From Ferdinandcohnia humi_A (GTDB lineage Bacteria; Bacillota; Bacilli; Bacillales; Bacillaceae_L), in assembly GCA_047608075.1 (NCBI GenBank), contig JBLKRX010000002.1:124001-188000 (forward strand): 64,000 bases of DNA. The letters are read 5' to 3'. The notes beneath the pieces are model-generated. The model had not been told where the DNA came from. It did not search any database and saw only the letters and a program-made list of their open reading frames with translations. The first letter of the stretch is position 1. Every line of letters starts with the position of its first letter. Shown here in pieces: positions 27,297 to 36,690 of the stretch. The position numbers were made by a program, and so were the translations under genes.

Positions 27297-27378
27297 TTCG
27301 CGTATAAGAAAGCACTCCAAACTTTCTTATACGCGAAAAAAGTCAAAGCCAAGACAGGCCTGACTTTGACTTTTAACA
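27297..27378 (-). terminator. Double hairpin downstream of dnaK
   Basis: In the minus direction the first stem is AGTCAAAGTCA with GGCTTTGACT, followed by TTTTTT, a good terminator for hrcA-grpE-dnaK. It runs straight into a second, perfect 16-bp inverted repeat, TTCGCGTATAAGAAAG / CTTTCTTATACGCGAA (27297-27312 and 27322-27337) with a 9-nt loop. The second may be a further terminator, an mRNA processing or stability element, or a protein site. Confidence 0.8.
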
Positions 27379-27397
27379 CATCTTGAATAATAAATGT

Positions 27398-27470
27398 CTA
27401 GCTCCAACTCTTAAGCCCGTTACTCCTCCGAAAGGATTGGCAACAATTCAAAATATTGATGAATTGTTGG
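27398..27470 (+). repeat. Possible degenerate family B end plus short inverted repeat
   Basis: TGTCTAGCTCCAACTCTTAAGCC resembles the left end of family B copies (TTTAGCTCCAGAGC at 25.87 kb). Next comes the perfect inverted repeat CAACAATTCA / TGAATTGTTG at 27441-27450 and 27460-27469. It lies within the dnaK-dnaJ spacer. Confidence 0.35.
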
Positions 27471-27503
27471 CCAGATGCTTTATTAGTGGTACTTTTTCAT
27501 TTA

Positions 27504-29336
27504 TTATTTATCGTCTTTCACTTCTTCGAATTCTGCGTCTACTACATCGTCGTCCTTTTTGCCAGCATTAGCACCTTCAGCACCTTGTGCAGCTTGACTC
27601 GCTTGAGCAGCTTGCTCATATAGTTTTACTGAAAGTTGTTGGACAACCTCTTGTAGTGCATCTTTCTTCGCACGAATTTCTTCAAGATCGTTTTTCTCGA
27701 TAGCTTGTTTTAATGCATCCTTAGCTTCGTTTGCTTTAGCAACTTCAGCTTCGTCTACCTTACCTTCTAGATCTTTTAGTGTCTTTTCTGTAGTAAACAC
27801 TAGTTGTTCAGCTTCGTTTCGTAGCTCAACTTCTTCTTTACGCTTTTTGTCTGCTTCAGCATTTTCTTCAGCTTCACGAACCATACGTTCAACTTCAGCA
27901 TCAGAAAGACCAGAAGAAGATTGGATTGTAATTGCTTGTTCTTTATTAGTTCCTAAATCCTTAGCACGTACATTTACGATACCATTTTTATCGATATCGA
28001 ACGTAACCTCGATTTGTGGAACTCCACGTGGTGCTGGTGGAATATCTGTTAATTGGAAACGGCCTAATGTTTTATTGTCCGCTGCCATTTGACGCTCACC
28101 TTGAAGAACATGTATATCAACAGCCGTTTGGTTATCAGCAGCAGTTGAGAATACTTGTGACTTACTAGTAGGAATTGTTGTATTACGATCGATTAATCGA
28201 GTGAATACTCCACCCATCGTTTCGATACCTAGAGAAAGAGGAGTTACGTCTAATAGAACAACATCCTTAACATCTCCAGTTAATACTCCACCTTGAATTG
28301 CAGCTCCTAGTGCTACAACTTCATCAGGATTTACACCTTTGTGAGGCTCCTTACCAATTTCCTTTTTAATCGCTTCTTGAACAGCCGGAATACGAGTAGA
28401 ACCACCTACAAGGATTACTTTATCAATTTCACTTGCTGAAAGGCCAGCATCTTGTAATGCACGACGAGTAGGTCCCATTGTACGTTCTACAAGTCCTGCT
28501 GTAAGCTCGTCAAATTTAGCACGAGTTAGGTTCACTTCTAAATGTAGCGGACCAGCTTCTCCTGCAGTGATGAAAGGAAGTGAAATTTGTGTTGAAGTTA
28601 CACCTGATAAATCCTTCTTCGCTTTTTCAGCTGCATCCTTCAAGCGTTGTAATGCCATTTTATCTTTAGAAAGATCTATTCCATTTTCTTTTTTGAATTG
28701 GTCTACTAAATAATCAATGATTACTTGGTCAAAGTCATCTCCACCAAGACGGTTGTCCCCAGCAGTAGATTTAACCTCGAATACACCATCGCCAAGTTCT
28801 AGGATGGAAACGTCAAATGTACCTCCACCTAGGTCATATACAAGAATTGTTTGGTCTTCGTCTGTTTTGTCTAAACCATACGCAAGGGCAGCTGCAGTTG
28901 GCTCGTTGATAATACGTTCAACTTCAAGCCCTGCAATTCTACCAGCATCCTTAGTTGCTTGACGCTCTGCATCATTGAAGTATGCAGGAACCGTAATAAC
29001 TGCTTTAGTTACCTTTTCCCCTAGATACTCTTCTGCGTAAGATTTAAAATATTGAAGAAGAATTGCAGAAACTTCCTGTGGTGTATATTGCTTGCCCTCA
29101 ACCTCTACCTTGTAGTCAGTTCCCATATGACGTTTAATAGACATGATTGTATTAGGGTTTGTGATAGCTTGACGCTTTGCAACTTCCCCAATTTGTCTTT
29201 CTCCATTTTTAAAAGAAACTACAGATGGAGTTGTGCGATTTCCCTCTGGATTTGGAATAACTTTCGCTTCTCCGCCTTCCATTACAGCAACACATGAGTT
29301 TGTAGTACCTAAGTCTATACCAATGATTTTACTCAT
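27504..29336 (-). CDS. dnaK: Chaperone protein DnaK (Hsp70)
   Basis: ATP-driven protein-folding chaperone, 610 residues. The ATPase domain has IGIDLGTTNSCVAV, VYDLGGGTFDVSIL and VILVGGSTRIPAVQ. The substrate domain has DVTPLSLGIET and a helical lid. The C-terminus is Ala/Gln-rich and ends DAEFEEVKDDK, the conserved co-chaperone tail. Controlled by HrcA/CIRCE from the hrcA promoter. Confidence 0.99.
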   Translation of the reverse strand: MSKIIGIDLGTTNSCVAVMEGGEAKVIPNPEGNRTTPSVVSFKNGERQIGEVAKRQAITNPNTIMSIKRHMGTDYKVEVEGKQYTPQEVSAILLQYFKSYAEEYLGEKVTKAVITVPAYFNDAERQATKDAGRIAGLEVERIINEPTAAALAYGLDKTDEDQTILVYDLGGGTFDVSILELGDGVFEVKSTAGDNRLGGDDFDQVIIDYLVDQFKKENGIDLSKDKMALQRLKDAAEKAKKDLSGVTSTQISLPFITAGEAGPLHLEVNLTRAKFDELTAGLVERTMGPTRRALQDAGLSASEIDKVILVGGSTRIPAVQEAIKKEIGKEPHKGVNPDEVVALGAAIQGGVLTGDVKDVVLLDVTPLSLGIETMGGVFTRLIDRNTTIPTSKSQVFSTAADNQTAVDIHVLQGERQMAADNKTLGRFQLTDIPPAPRGVPQIEVTFDIDKNGIVNVRAKDLGTNKEQAITIQSSSGLSDAEVERMVREAEENAEADKKRKEEVELRNEAEQLVFTTEKTLKDLEGKVDEAEVAKANEAKDALKQAIEKNDLEEIRAKKDALQEVVQQLSVKLYEQAAQASQAAQGAEGANAGKKDDDVVDAEFEEVKDDK

Positions 29337-29371
29337 GGAAATAACCTCCTTATAGTGAACATTACTTTCAA

Positions 29372-29959
29372 TTATTGATTTACTTTAACCATTGATGGGC
29401 GTAATACTCTATCCTTTAACTTATACCCTTTTTGGAACTCTTCTAGAACTACGTTTGATTCTACATCAGGTTCATCGACCTGCATTACTGCTTGATGTAA
29501 ATGAGGGTCAAACTGTGTACCAACCGCCTCAATTGCCTCAACACCTTCTTTTTTTAGTGCTTCAACAATGCTACGGTACACCATATCCATTCCTTGTAGA
29601 ATAGATTTTGCATGATCATCTTTCGCTTCTATTTGAAGAGCTCTTTCAAAATTATCAAGAGCCGGTAATAAATCACTTACTAAACTTTGTGCTCTATATG
29701 TAGAAGCTGTTTCCTGATCTAAACGAGCTCGTCGCTTATAATTTTCGAAGTCAGCTTGAATTCGTAAAATTCGGTTTTCTGCCTCCTCAAGCTTAGCTTC
29801 AAGTTCAGCTATTCTCTCATTGGCTTTCGAAAGTTCATCTTGCCCTTTATTTTCACTTTCTTCTACAAGTTCAGCTTCAACCTGTTCAATTGTTTCAACT
29901 ACATCATTTTCTTCAGTTGTTTCAATATCATCTTTGATCATTTCTTTCTCGTTAGCCAA
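29372..29959 (-). CDS. grpE: Nucleotide exchange factor GrpE
   Basis: Releases ADP from DnaK. 195 residues with an acidic low-complexity N-terminus, a long coiled coil (AELEAKLEEAENRILRIQAD) and the C-terminal beta domain. The diagnostic segment ADFENYKRRARLDQE is present, and the end reads GYKLKDRVLRPSMVKV. Thirty-five bp upstream of dnaK. Confidence 0.97.
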   Translation of the reverse strand: MANEKEMIKDDIETTEENDVVETIEQVEAELVEESENKGQDELSKANERIAELEAKLEEAENRILRIQADFENYKRRARLDQETASTYRAQSLVSDLLPALDNFERALQIEAKDDHAKSILQGMDMVYRSIVEALKKEGVEAIEAVGTQFDPHLHQAVMQVDEPDVESNVVLEEFQKGYKLKDRVLRPSMVKVNQ

Positions 29960-30057
29960 TTATTTCACCTCCCTTAAAGTTAGAAAAAAAACATTAACAT
30001 CTATTTGCTAGTATATGTATGAGAGGAAAAAACACCCTCTCCTAAATATAGCCACTG

Positions 30058-31089
30058 CTATTCATTTTGATACAGCTTGGTTAAGACCTTTGAAAAATCC
30101 TGACTAATATGCTGTAATAAGCTAATTACACGTGAATATTCCATTCTCGTTGGGCCTAAAATGGCGATTGAACCTAAGTGCTCAGACCCGACAGAGTAGG
30201 TAGCAGTAATTAAGCTACAGTCATTCATGGCTATATTATTATTTTCATGACCTATTTTAATATTGATTCCAGCTTTATCCGTTCGTAAAAGCCTTGAAAA
30301 TTCACGTTCACTTTCAATCATTGTTAGTAAAGAACGGATTTTATCAATATCATGGAATTCAGGCTGGCTTAACATGTTTGTTTTACCGCCAATATACACT
30401 TTTTCCTCTGTTTTCAGAGTAAGTGTTTGGTCAAGAACATTTAGCAAGCTATCATAATTTCGAATATTTGTTTTTAGAAGAGTAGCTACCTCTTTATAAA
30501 TCTTATTTTTCAGTTCTGTTAACGGAACACCAACGAGTCTTTCATTGAGAATATTGACCATTTTTTCGATATCACTCGGATCAATCGATTCAGGAAACGT
30601 TATTGTTCTATTCTCCACATGACCATTATCAGTAACAATAATAGCTACAGCCGTTTCGAAATTAATAGGTACAATTTGCAGCCTTTTCACCTTATTCTCT
30701 TTAAAAGCTGGTCCAAGTACAATTGCTGTATAATTCGTAAGATCCGACAAGATTTGCGCGGATTTTTGTACGATTTTTTCCAACTCATAAATTCTCTCAG
30801 CAAAGATCGATTTAAGCTCCTGTTTTTCTTTTGAAGATAATCGACTTGGAGAGATTAAATGATCCACATAATAACGGTATCCTTTTTCAGAAGGTACTCT
30901 TCCTGATGAGCTATGGGTTTTCTCGATAAATCCAAGTTCTTCAAGATCTGCCATTTCATTGCGAATAGTTGCTGAGCTAAACACAATCTCATTTTTTTTC
31001 GACAATGTTCTTGACCCTACTGGTTGTGCAGATCTAATAAAATCATCTATGATTACCTGAAGAATTAATAGCTGACGATCCGTTAGCAA
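30058..31089 (-). CDS. hrcA: Heat-inducible transcription repressor HrcA
   Basis: Represses class I heat-shock operons by binding CIRCE; its activity depends on GroE. 343 residues. An N-terminal winged helix has LTDRQLLILQVIIDDF, GSRTLSKK and SSATIRNEMADLEELG, then a GAF-like domain. The start is TTG at 31089, preceded by AGAGGTGAT at five to six bases. First gene of the heat-shock operon with CIRCE 16 bp upstream. Confidence 0.97.
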   Translation of the reverse strand: MLTDRQLLILQVIIDDFIRSAQPVGSRTLSKKNEIVFSSATIRNEMADLEELGFIEKTHSSSGRVPSEKGYRYYVDHLISPSRLSSKEKQELKSIFAERIYELEKIVQKSAQILSDLTNYTAIVLGPAFKENKVKRLQIVPINFETAVAIIVTDNGHVENRTITFPESIDPSDIEKMVNILNERLVGVPLTELKNKIYKEVATLLKTNIRNYDSLLNVLDQTLTLKTEEKVYIGGKTNMLSQPEFHDIDKIRSLLTMIESEREFSRLLRTDKAGINIKIGHENNNIAMNDCSLITATYSVGSEHLGSIAILGPTRMEYSRVISLLQHISQDFSKVLTKLYQNE

Positions 31090-31104
31090 GAAACATCACC
31101 TCTG

Positions 31105-31131
31105 TTAGCACTCAATTAATGCGAGTGCTAA
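31105..31131 (-). promoter_or_regulatory. CIRCE operator
   Basis: Perfect TTAGCACTC-N9-GAGTGCTAA, the HrcA binding site, lying between the hrcA promoter and start codon. Confidence 0.98.
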
Positions 31132-31141
31132 TTCTATAAAT

Positions 31142-31170
31142 AAATTACCAAATACGAGTTACATTGTCAA
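31142..31170 (-). promoter_or_regulatory. Sigma-A promoter of the hrcA operon
   Basis: Minus-strand TTGACA (31165-31170) and TAATTT (31142-31147) with a 17-nt spacer. The CIRCE begins 11 nt beyond the -10. Confidence 0.85.
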
Positions 31171-31258
31171 CGATTTAACTTCTTTCAACAGAAGTTACAA
31201 ATGAAATATGAACCCCCTAAATATAGTTGCGTTTTACAATAACAAAGTGTTTAAACCT

Positions 31259-32395
31259 TTATAGAAGAAACGCTTGGAAAACCTCATTTCCAAGAAATTT
31301 CCCTTTATGAGTTAAACGAATAAAATCATCTTTCTCTTCAAGTAATCCTTTTGCTATTTGTTCATTAATTTGATTAACAAACACGGTTTGAATGTCGATC
31401 CCAAATTTTTCATAAAAATGAGATTTAGAAACACCTTCAATTTTGCGAAGTCCTAAGAATAGTTCTTCCTCCATTCTTTCTTTCGGATCTACAGAATGCG
31501 TTTCAACATATGGAAAGCCTGTTGTTTCTACTAATGACATATATTTTTTGATAGGACCTGCGTTTGTTATCCTTTTTCCATCAACATAACTATGGGCTCC
31601 AGCACCTATTCCGTAGTATTCCTCATTGTTCCAATACGTTAGATTATGAATGCTTTCGAAGCCTTTTCTAGAAAAATTACTAATTTCATATTGAATAAAG
31701 CCGTGACCTGACATTTCCGCCATTAAAAGTTCATACATTGAAGCTTCATTTTCTTGGGTTGGGAGCTGAAGCTTTCCTTTTCTCATTAGATTGTAAAACA
31801 CTGTTTTGGGTTCAATTATCAGCGAATAAGCTGATACATGCTCCACATTAAGCGAAAAAGCTAAATCAAGTGATTCCTTAAAACTAGCAACCGTTTGATT
31901 TGGAAGAGCGTACATTAAGTCAACACTTATGTTAGTAAACCCAACTTTTTTCGCTAACTCAACAGTTTGGAATACATCCTTCCTACGGTGGGTTCTACCA
32001 ATTGCTTGCAAAAGATTGTCGTCAAAAGTTTGTACCCCAAAACTAATTCTATTTACCCCAGAGTCTAATAATAGCTTTAGCTTATCCTCTGAAAGATCTC
32101 CTGGATTCGCTTCAAAGGTAAATTCAAGCCCCTTATCTCTCGGTATCAAATACTTGTTAATGCTAATCAAGAAGATTTCTAACTGCTGAATTGATAAAAC
32201 GGTAGGAGTTCCACCCCCAACAAATATTGTTTTCAGTTGGGTAGGAGGATATGCCTCGACTGTGTTTTTAAGCTCATCATTCATTGACTGTAAATATTCA
32301 TCAACTGGCTGACCCTGCAAAAATACTTTATTAAAGTCACAATAGTGACAGATTTGTTCACAAAATGGAATGTGAAGGTATGCTGCTTTTACCAA
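31259..32395 (-). CDS. hemW: Heme chaperone HemW (radical SAM, formerly HemN-like)
   Basis: Radical SAM protein related to oxygen-independent coproporphyrinogen oxidase. HemW-type members bind heme and act in heme delivery. The cluster motif is HIPFCEQICHYCDF; the Gly-rich FVGGGTPTVL follows. I favour the TTG at 32395, preceded by AAAGAAGTGAT, giving MVKAAYLHIPFCEQ and 378 residues. An upstream ATG at 32416 lies at the edge of a family A repeat and has no Shine-Dalgarno. The HemW form lacks the extra Cys of true HemN (CHYCDF rather than CxxCxC), supporting HemW. Confidence 0.9.
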   Translation of the reverse strand: MVKAAYLHIPFCEQICHYCDFNKVFLQGQPVDEYLQSMNDELKNTVEAYPPTQLKTIFVGGGTPTVLSIQQLEIFLISINKYLIPRDKGLEFTFEANPGDLSEDKLKLLLDSGVNRISFGVQTFDDNLLQAIGRTHRRKDVFQTVELAKKVGFTNISVDLMYALPNQTVASFKESLDLAFSLNVEHVSAYSLIIEPKTVFYNLMRKGKLQLPTQENEASMYELLMAEMSGHGFIQYEISNFSRKGFESIHNLTYWNNEEYYGIGAGAHSYVDGKRITNAGPIKKYMSLVETTGFPYVETHSVDPKERMEEELFLGLRKIEGVSKSHFYEKFGIDIQTVFVNQINEQIAKGLLEEKDDFIRLTHKGKFLGNEVFQAFLL

Positions 32396-32417
32396 AGAAT
32401 CACTTCTTTCTATCATA

Positions 32418-32521
32418 TACGTCTTAGCGTAATTTGCACCCAGATTTTATCGAGCGAAATCGATAAATTCCATTTGAAAATCTGAGGCATCCAACGGAGG
32501 CTTTAACTTTATTCAGCACGG
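32418..32521 (+). repeat. Dispersed repeat family A, copy 2
   Basis: Carries TTGCACCCAGATTTTATCGAG, AAAATCTGAGGCATCCAACG and GAGGCTTTAACTTTATTC, matching the copy at 20.60 kb. It abuts the 5' end of hemW and lies between lepA and hemW. Confidence 0.8.
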
Positions 32522-32605
32522 TTTGAACCACCACTGAATCCGTATACTTTTATTATATTTATCCCACCATTTTTAGAAATGGGGAGTTTTTTCTGGATGA
32601 AGTAA

Positions 32606-32640
32606 AATAGAGAAATACCGCAGAAAGAGTCTGCGGTACA
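32606..32640 (-). terminator. Terminator downstream of lepA
   Basis: Stem TACCGCAGA / TCTGCGGTA (32616-32624 and 32630-32638), followed on the minus strand by T-rich sequence. Confidence 0.75.
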
Positions 32641-32713
32641 TTTTATTCATCATTATACTATTAAACGTTAGAGGCTTTTCAAATTTTCAAAGCTCTTGAG
32701 TACTACTTACTTA

Positions 32714-34537
32714 CTATTTATCATCCATTTTTAGGACTGCCATGAATGCTTCCTGTGGTACTTCAACAGATCCTACTTGCTTCATCCGTTTCTTACCTTC
32801 TTTTTGCTTTTCAAGAAGCTTACGTTTACGGGAGATATCCCCGCCATAACATTTTGCGAGTACGTTTTTACGCATCGCTTTAATAGTAGAACGAGCTATA
32901 ATTTTCTGTCCTACAGCTGCCTGTACTGGCACCTCAAATTGCTGCCTTGGAATCAATTCCTTTAGTTTCTCAACGATTACTTTACCACGTTCATATGCAG
33001 AGTCACGGTGTACGATAAAGGATAGAGCATCAACCTTTTCAGCATTTAAAAGAATGTCCATCTTCACTAGTTTCGATGGTTTGTATCCAATCAATTCATA
33101 GTCAAAGGAAGCATATCCCTTTGTGCTTGACTTCAATTGATCAAAGAAATCATAAACAATTTCAGCTAACGGAATCTCGTACACGATACTAACTCGGTTT
33201 TCATCAAGATATTGCATATCGATAAAAATGCCACGTTTTCCTTGACACAGTTCCATAACTGCACCTACGTAGTCGTTTGGTACCATCATGGTAGCTTTTA
33301 CATATGGTTCTTCAATTCGATCAATTTTCTGAGGATCAGGCATATTTGATGGGTTATCAATTCGCAAACTTGTTCCATCAGTCAGATATACATCATAAAT
33401 AACGCTTGGTGCTGTTGTTATTAAATCAATCTTAAATTCTCTTTCGATTCTTTCTTGAATAATTTCCATGTGTAGTAAGCCTAGGAAACCACAACGGAAT
33501 CCAAATCCAAGGGCTTGTGATGTTTCTGGTTCAAATTGAAGAGCAGCATCATTAAGCTCAAGTTTCTCTAAAGCTTCACGCAAATCATTGTATCTTGCAG
33601 TATCAATTGGGTATAGCCCACAGAACACCATTGGATTTAGTCGTCGATATCCTGGCAGTGGCTCTGTTGCGCCATTCTTAGCATTCGTAATTGTGTCCCC
33701 TACACGAGTATCCCCTACATTTTTAATAGCAGCTGTTAAAAATCCAACGTCCCCAACTGTTAATTCTTCTTGCAAGGCTGTACGTGGTGTAAATACGCCG
33801 ACTTCAATAACCTCGAATTCTTTCCCAGTCGCCATCATTTTGATTTTGTCACCTGGTTTAACAGTACCTTCAACAACTCGAATGTATGCAACTACACCTC
33901 GATATGGATCGTATAAAGAGTCGAAGATTAGTGCTTTAAGAGGTGCTTCTGGATCCCCTTGAGGTGCAGGAACTTTCTCTACTATTTGCTCAAGTATTTC
34001 CTCAATTCCGATTCCAGCCTTCGCTGATGCTAATACCGCTTCAGATGCATCTAAGCCGATTACATCCTCAACTTCCTGTCTAACTCGTTCAGGATCTGCA
34101 CTTGGTAAATCAATTTTATTAATAACTGGTAAAATTTCTAGGTCATTATCCAATGCTAGATATACGTTAGCTAACGTTTGAGCTTCAATACCCTGTGCTG
34201 CATCTACTACTAAAACTGCTCCTTCACATGCTGCAAGACTTCTGGATACCTCATACGTAAAATCGACATGCCCAGGAGTATCAATTAAATGAAAGATATA
34301 TTCTTCTCCATCTTTGGCTTTATATTTCAATTGAACAGCATTCAGTTTAATGGTAATCCCACGTTCTCTTTCTAGATCCATCGAATCTAGTAACTGGTCT
34401 TTCATTTCACGATGTGTTAGTGCATTTGTCTTTTCCAAAATACGGTCTGCTAATGTAGACTTACCATGATCTATATGAGCGATAATTGAAAAATTTCGGA
34501 TTTTAGACTGTCTTTTTCGTCTCTCTTCTTGGTTCAT
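32714..34537 (-). CDS. lepA: Elongation factor 4 (LepA)
   Basis: Ribosome-associated GTPase that can back-translocate ribosomes and assists initiation or 30S biogenesis. 607 residues. G1 AHIDHGKSTLADRI, G3 DTPGHVDF and G4 NKIDLP are visible. The LepA-specific C-terminus ends AKCYGGDISRKRKLLEKQKEG. GGAGG lies upstream of the ATG. A promoter near 34.75 kb implies a leader of about 200 nt. Confidence 0.98.
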   Translation of the reverse strand: MNQEERRKRQSKIRNFSIIAHIDHGKSTLADRILEKTNALTHREMKDQLLDSMDLERERGITIKLNAVQLKYKAKDGEEYIFHLIDTPGHVDFTYEVSRSLAACEGAVLVVDAAQGIEAQTLANVYLALDNDLEILPVINKIDLPSADPERVRQEVEDVIGLDASEAVLASAKAGIGIEEILEQIVEKVPAPQGDPEAPLKALIFDSLYDPYRGVVAYIRVVEGTVKPGDKIKMMATGKEFEVIEVGVFTPRTALQEELTVGDVGFLTAAIKNVGDTRVGDTITNAKNGATEPLPGYRRLNPMVFCGLYPIDTARYNDLREALEKLELNDAALQFEPETSQALGFGFRCGFLGLLHMEIIQERIEREFKIDLITTAPSVIYDVYLTDGTSLRIDNPSNMPDPQKIDRIEEPYVKATMMVPNDYVGAVMELCQGKRGIFIDMQYLDENRVSIVYEIPLAEIVYDFFDQLKSSTKGYASFDYELIGYKPSKLVKMDILLNAEKVDALSFIVHRDSAYERGKVIVEKLKELIPRQQFEVPVQAAVGQKIIARSTIKAMRKNVLAKCYGGDISRKRKLLEKQKEGKKRMKQVGSVEVPQEAFMAVLKMDDK

Positions 34538-34740
34538 AAAAAATCCTCCTGATAAGAAAAGCCCTTGTTAAAAAATGAGAAATCAGGCTTCTTGTTATTA
34601 CGTCATATACTTCAAATACTCCTAGACGCACTCGCCTTATAGGAGGAGTTGAAGTTTCTCAATTTTCTAAGTGCTGGGCTGAACAATTCAAAATTGTTAC
34701 TAATTCTAACATTATTCGTTTTTAAACTACACTAGATTAG

Positions 34741-34769
34741 ATTATACAGAACAAATTCAATACATTCAA
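34741..34769 (-). promoter_or_regulatory. Probable sigma-A promoter of lepA
   Basis: Minus-strand TTGAAT (34764-34769) and perfect TATAAT (34741-34746) with a 17-nt spacer. The 492-bp lepA-yqxA spacer otherwise shows only this leader and the yqxA terminator; no gene is visible. Confidence 0.65.
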
Positions 34770-34980
34770 TTATGAAAAGAAGTAGGAATTACTCGTAAAA
34801 AAATGAAAAAGCAAATAAAAGGAATCAAGTTGGAGCCATTCTTTATCATTCTACCTCATTGCTTCTTCTTAAGGCTATCAGCTATTACTGACCTCTACCA
34901 ACCTTACTATTTCTCCAAAAGGCACCAACAAACTAACTAAAGATTCCGTTCTGTCTCATTTTTCAATAGTTTGTCCTGAA

Positions 34981-35016
34981 ACAGAAAATGTCTCAAGAGA
35001 TTTTCTCCTGAGACAC
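34981..35016 (-). terminator. Terminator downstream of yqxA
   Basis: Stem TGTCTCA / TGAGACA with a further AGAGA/TCTCC partial pairing, followed by TTTTCTG on the minus strand, 14 bp after the yqxA stop. Confidence 0.75.
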
Positions 35017-35029
35017 TGGAACACTATTT

Positions 35030-35383
35030 TCAACCACCAAGGATACTTCCTATCGCATTTCCAATTGTAACCAAGATTTTTTCAAATAAAGCACTTATAC
35101 CCGTTCCAAGCTTTTCACCTATGCTTGAAAATAGATTAAAGGCTTCTACCTCTTCGAGCTGTTGTTGTTTTTCCTCTAAATCATGACTCGTTACCTTTCT
35201 CCCTAAAACCGATGCTTCTACCTCACCGTTACTAGTATCCGTAATATGGAAAGCACCTTGAAGTGAGGGGTCATCATAACCCCTCATTTTTTTCATACCT
35301 TCATTCGCTTGTTGCATACCGATTAGTACTCCAAATAGGAGAACGGTTACTATGAAGAAACACTTCATCATGAATTTAGCCAT
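35030..35383 (-). CDS. yqxA: YqxA family protein (DUF3679)
   Basis: 117 residues: an N-terminal signal-anchor (FMMKCFFIVTVLLFGVLIGMQ), a polar middle with a short Glu/Gln-rich helix, and a Gly-rich hydrophobic end (GNAIGSILGG). Recognised by sequence style and position between spoIIP and lepA, as in B. subtilis. Function unknown; linkage to spoIIP suggests expression during sporulation. Confidence 0.85.
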   Translation of the reverse strand: MAKFMMKCFFIVTVLLFGVLIGMQQANEGMKKMRGYDDPSLQGAFHITDTSNGEVEASVLGRKVTSHDLEEKQQQLEEVEAFNLFSSIGEKLGTGISALFEKILVTIGNAIGSILGG

Positions 35384-35407
35384 TTGGGATTTCTCCTTTT
35401 ATCATAC

Positions 35408-36607
35408 CTATTCCTTACTAGTATCTGATGCATTCACTTTCTCGGCTTGCCAATAATATTCAGCAAAGATATCAGCAACAGCAGCTGCCGTTCTTCTTAA
35501 TTCCTCAAAATTATTATCAACTCCACCGAACTCGATTAGCATCGCATTTCCTGATTTGTCTTGGTTATAAACTCCATTATTACCAGGACCACCTTGTTGT
35601 AATACTCCTCGACTTAAGCCGGGGTATTTTTTCTCTATCATCTCGTGCATAGTTGTAGCAATTTCTATATTTTTTTCAAGCTTTTTATTATTTGTTCCAA
35701 TAACAAATGCTATTTTGGCATATGATTTTCCATTGATCGTAACTGTTGTTGTTTTTTTCCTGTGTGCATCTCGATGAATATCAAAGAAATAGTTAAGTTC
35801 TTTATTACTTGCCACAGCACTTGCAAATAACTCACCTGAACCTTTATATGATTGGTACCATGTGTAACCCTTTTGTTTCAAATATTTGTTCATATTTGTT
35901 GTATTCAGTTCAGTACCTATTCCACGAGCCTGTAATTCTTCACTTAGCATTTGTCCTACTATTGTTATATTCACCGATGAATGTCTTGCGTTATTTGCAT
36001 TCTTCGTATCTACCCCTTTTAAATGCGGGAAAAATGATTCGTCAGAATGAGTGTGATAAATATATGCCACTTTTCTATCACCTGTTGTCATTGACGGTGG
36101 AGGTACAGGTTTTTCTCCAGGATTCTCCAATTGTTCTATATTTTGTGTTGCTACATCCCTTTCCTCTAGCAAGACCTCTATTGGTGGTGGTGATTCTATT
36201 GGCATATTTGTATAATTCGTTCCTTCACCTGCTACAATGATTTTCCCGTCAAAAATAGAAAAGCCAGGTAACTCCCTACCTAAGAAACTCCTTGGATCGT
36301 CCAAGCTCAAATTGGTGGCTGCCTTAAAAACAGCACCTAAATAGTTAGGTTTAGTAGTGGACTCTGGTAACCCTTGTACAAAATAATGGTTTTCGTACCC
36401 TAGCAAGTGAATGAGAGATTCTCCACTTAAATTTGTCGCCACATTACTAATGGATGAGGAAGATATTCTATACTCAGGTTTTAACGACACAATCGCACCT
36501 GTGATTGTAAACAATAAAATAAAGCCGAATATTAGAAATAGCATTCCCTTGACAATGCTAGTACCCTGTATAGAAATCATTAACCCTTGAGCTCTATTAG
36601 CCTTCAT
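35408..36607 (-). CDS. spoIIP: Stage II sporulation protein P
   Basis: Amidase/endopeptidase of the SpoIID-SpoIIM-SpoIIP complex that remodels septal peptidoglycan during engulfment. 399 residues. An N-terminal membrane anchor spans about residues 20-42. The catalytic domain has YIYHTHSDESFFP, with metal-binding His/Glu, and the later LIEFGGVDNN. GGGGGT precedes the ATG. Conserved gpr-spoIIP-yqxA order; sigma-E control is expected from B. subtilis. Confidence 0.95.
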   Translation of the reverse strand: MKANRAQGLMISIQGTSIVKGMLFLIFGFILLFTITGAIVSLKPEYRISSSSISNVATNLSGESLIHLLGYENHYFVQGLPESTTKPNYLGAVFKAATNLSLDDPRSFLGRELPGFSIFDGKIIVAGEGTNYTNMPIESPPPIEVLLEERDVATQNIEQLENPGEKPVPPPSMTTGDRKVAYIYHTHSDESFFPHLKGVDTKNANNARHSSVNITIVGQMLSEELQARGIGTELNTTNMNKYLKQKGYTWYQSYKGSGELFASAVASNKELNYFFDIHRDAHRKKTTTVTINGKSYAKIAFVIGTNNKKLEKNIEIATTMHEMIEKKYPGLSRGVLQQGGPGNNGVYNQDKSGNAMLIEFGGVDNNFEELRRTAAAVADIFAEYYWQAEKVNASDTSKE

Positions 36608-36690
36608 ATTCTACCCCCTCAAAGTTTGTCTATCATATTGATATGTACAAGCTTTGATTAGTAGAACTTATTTAATAGATTTCATTAGAT

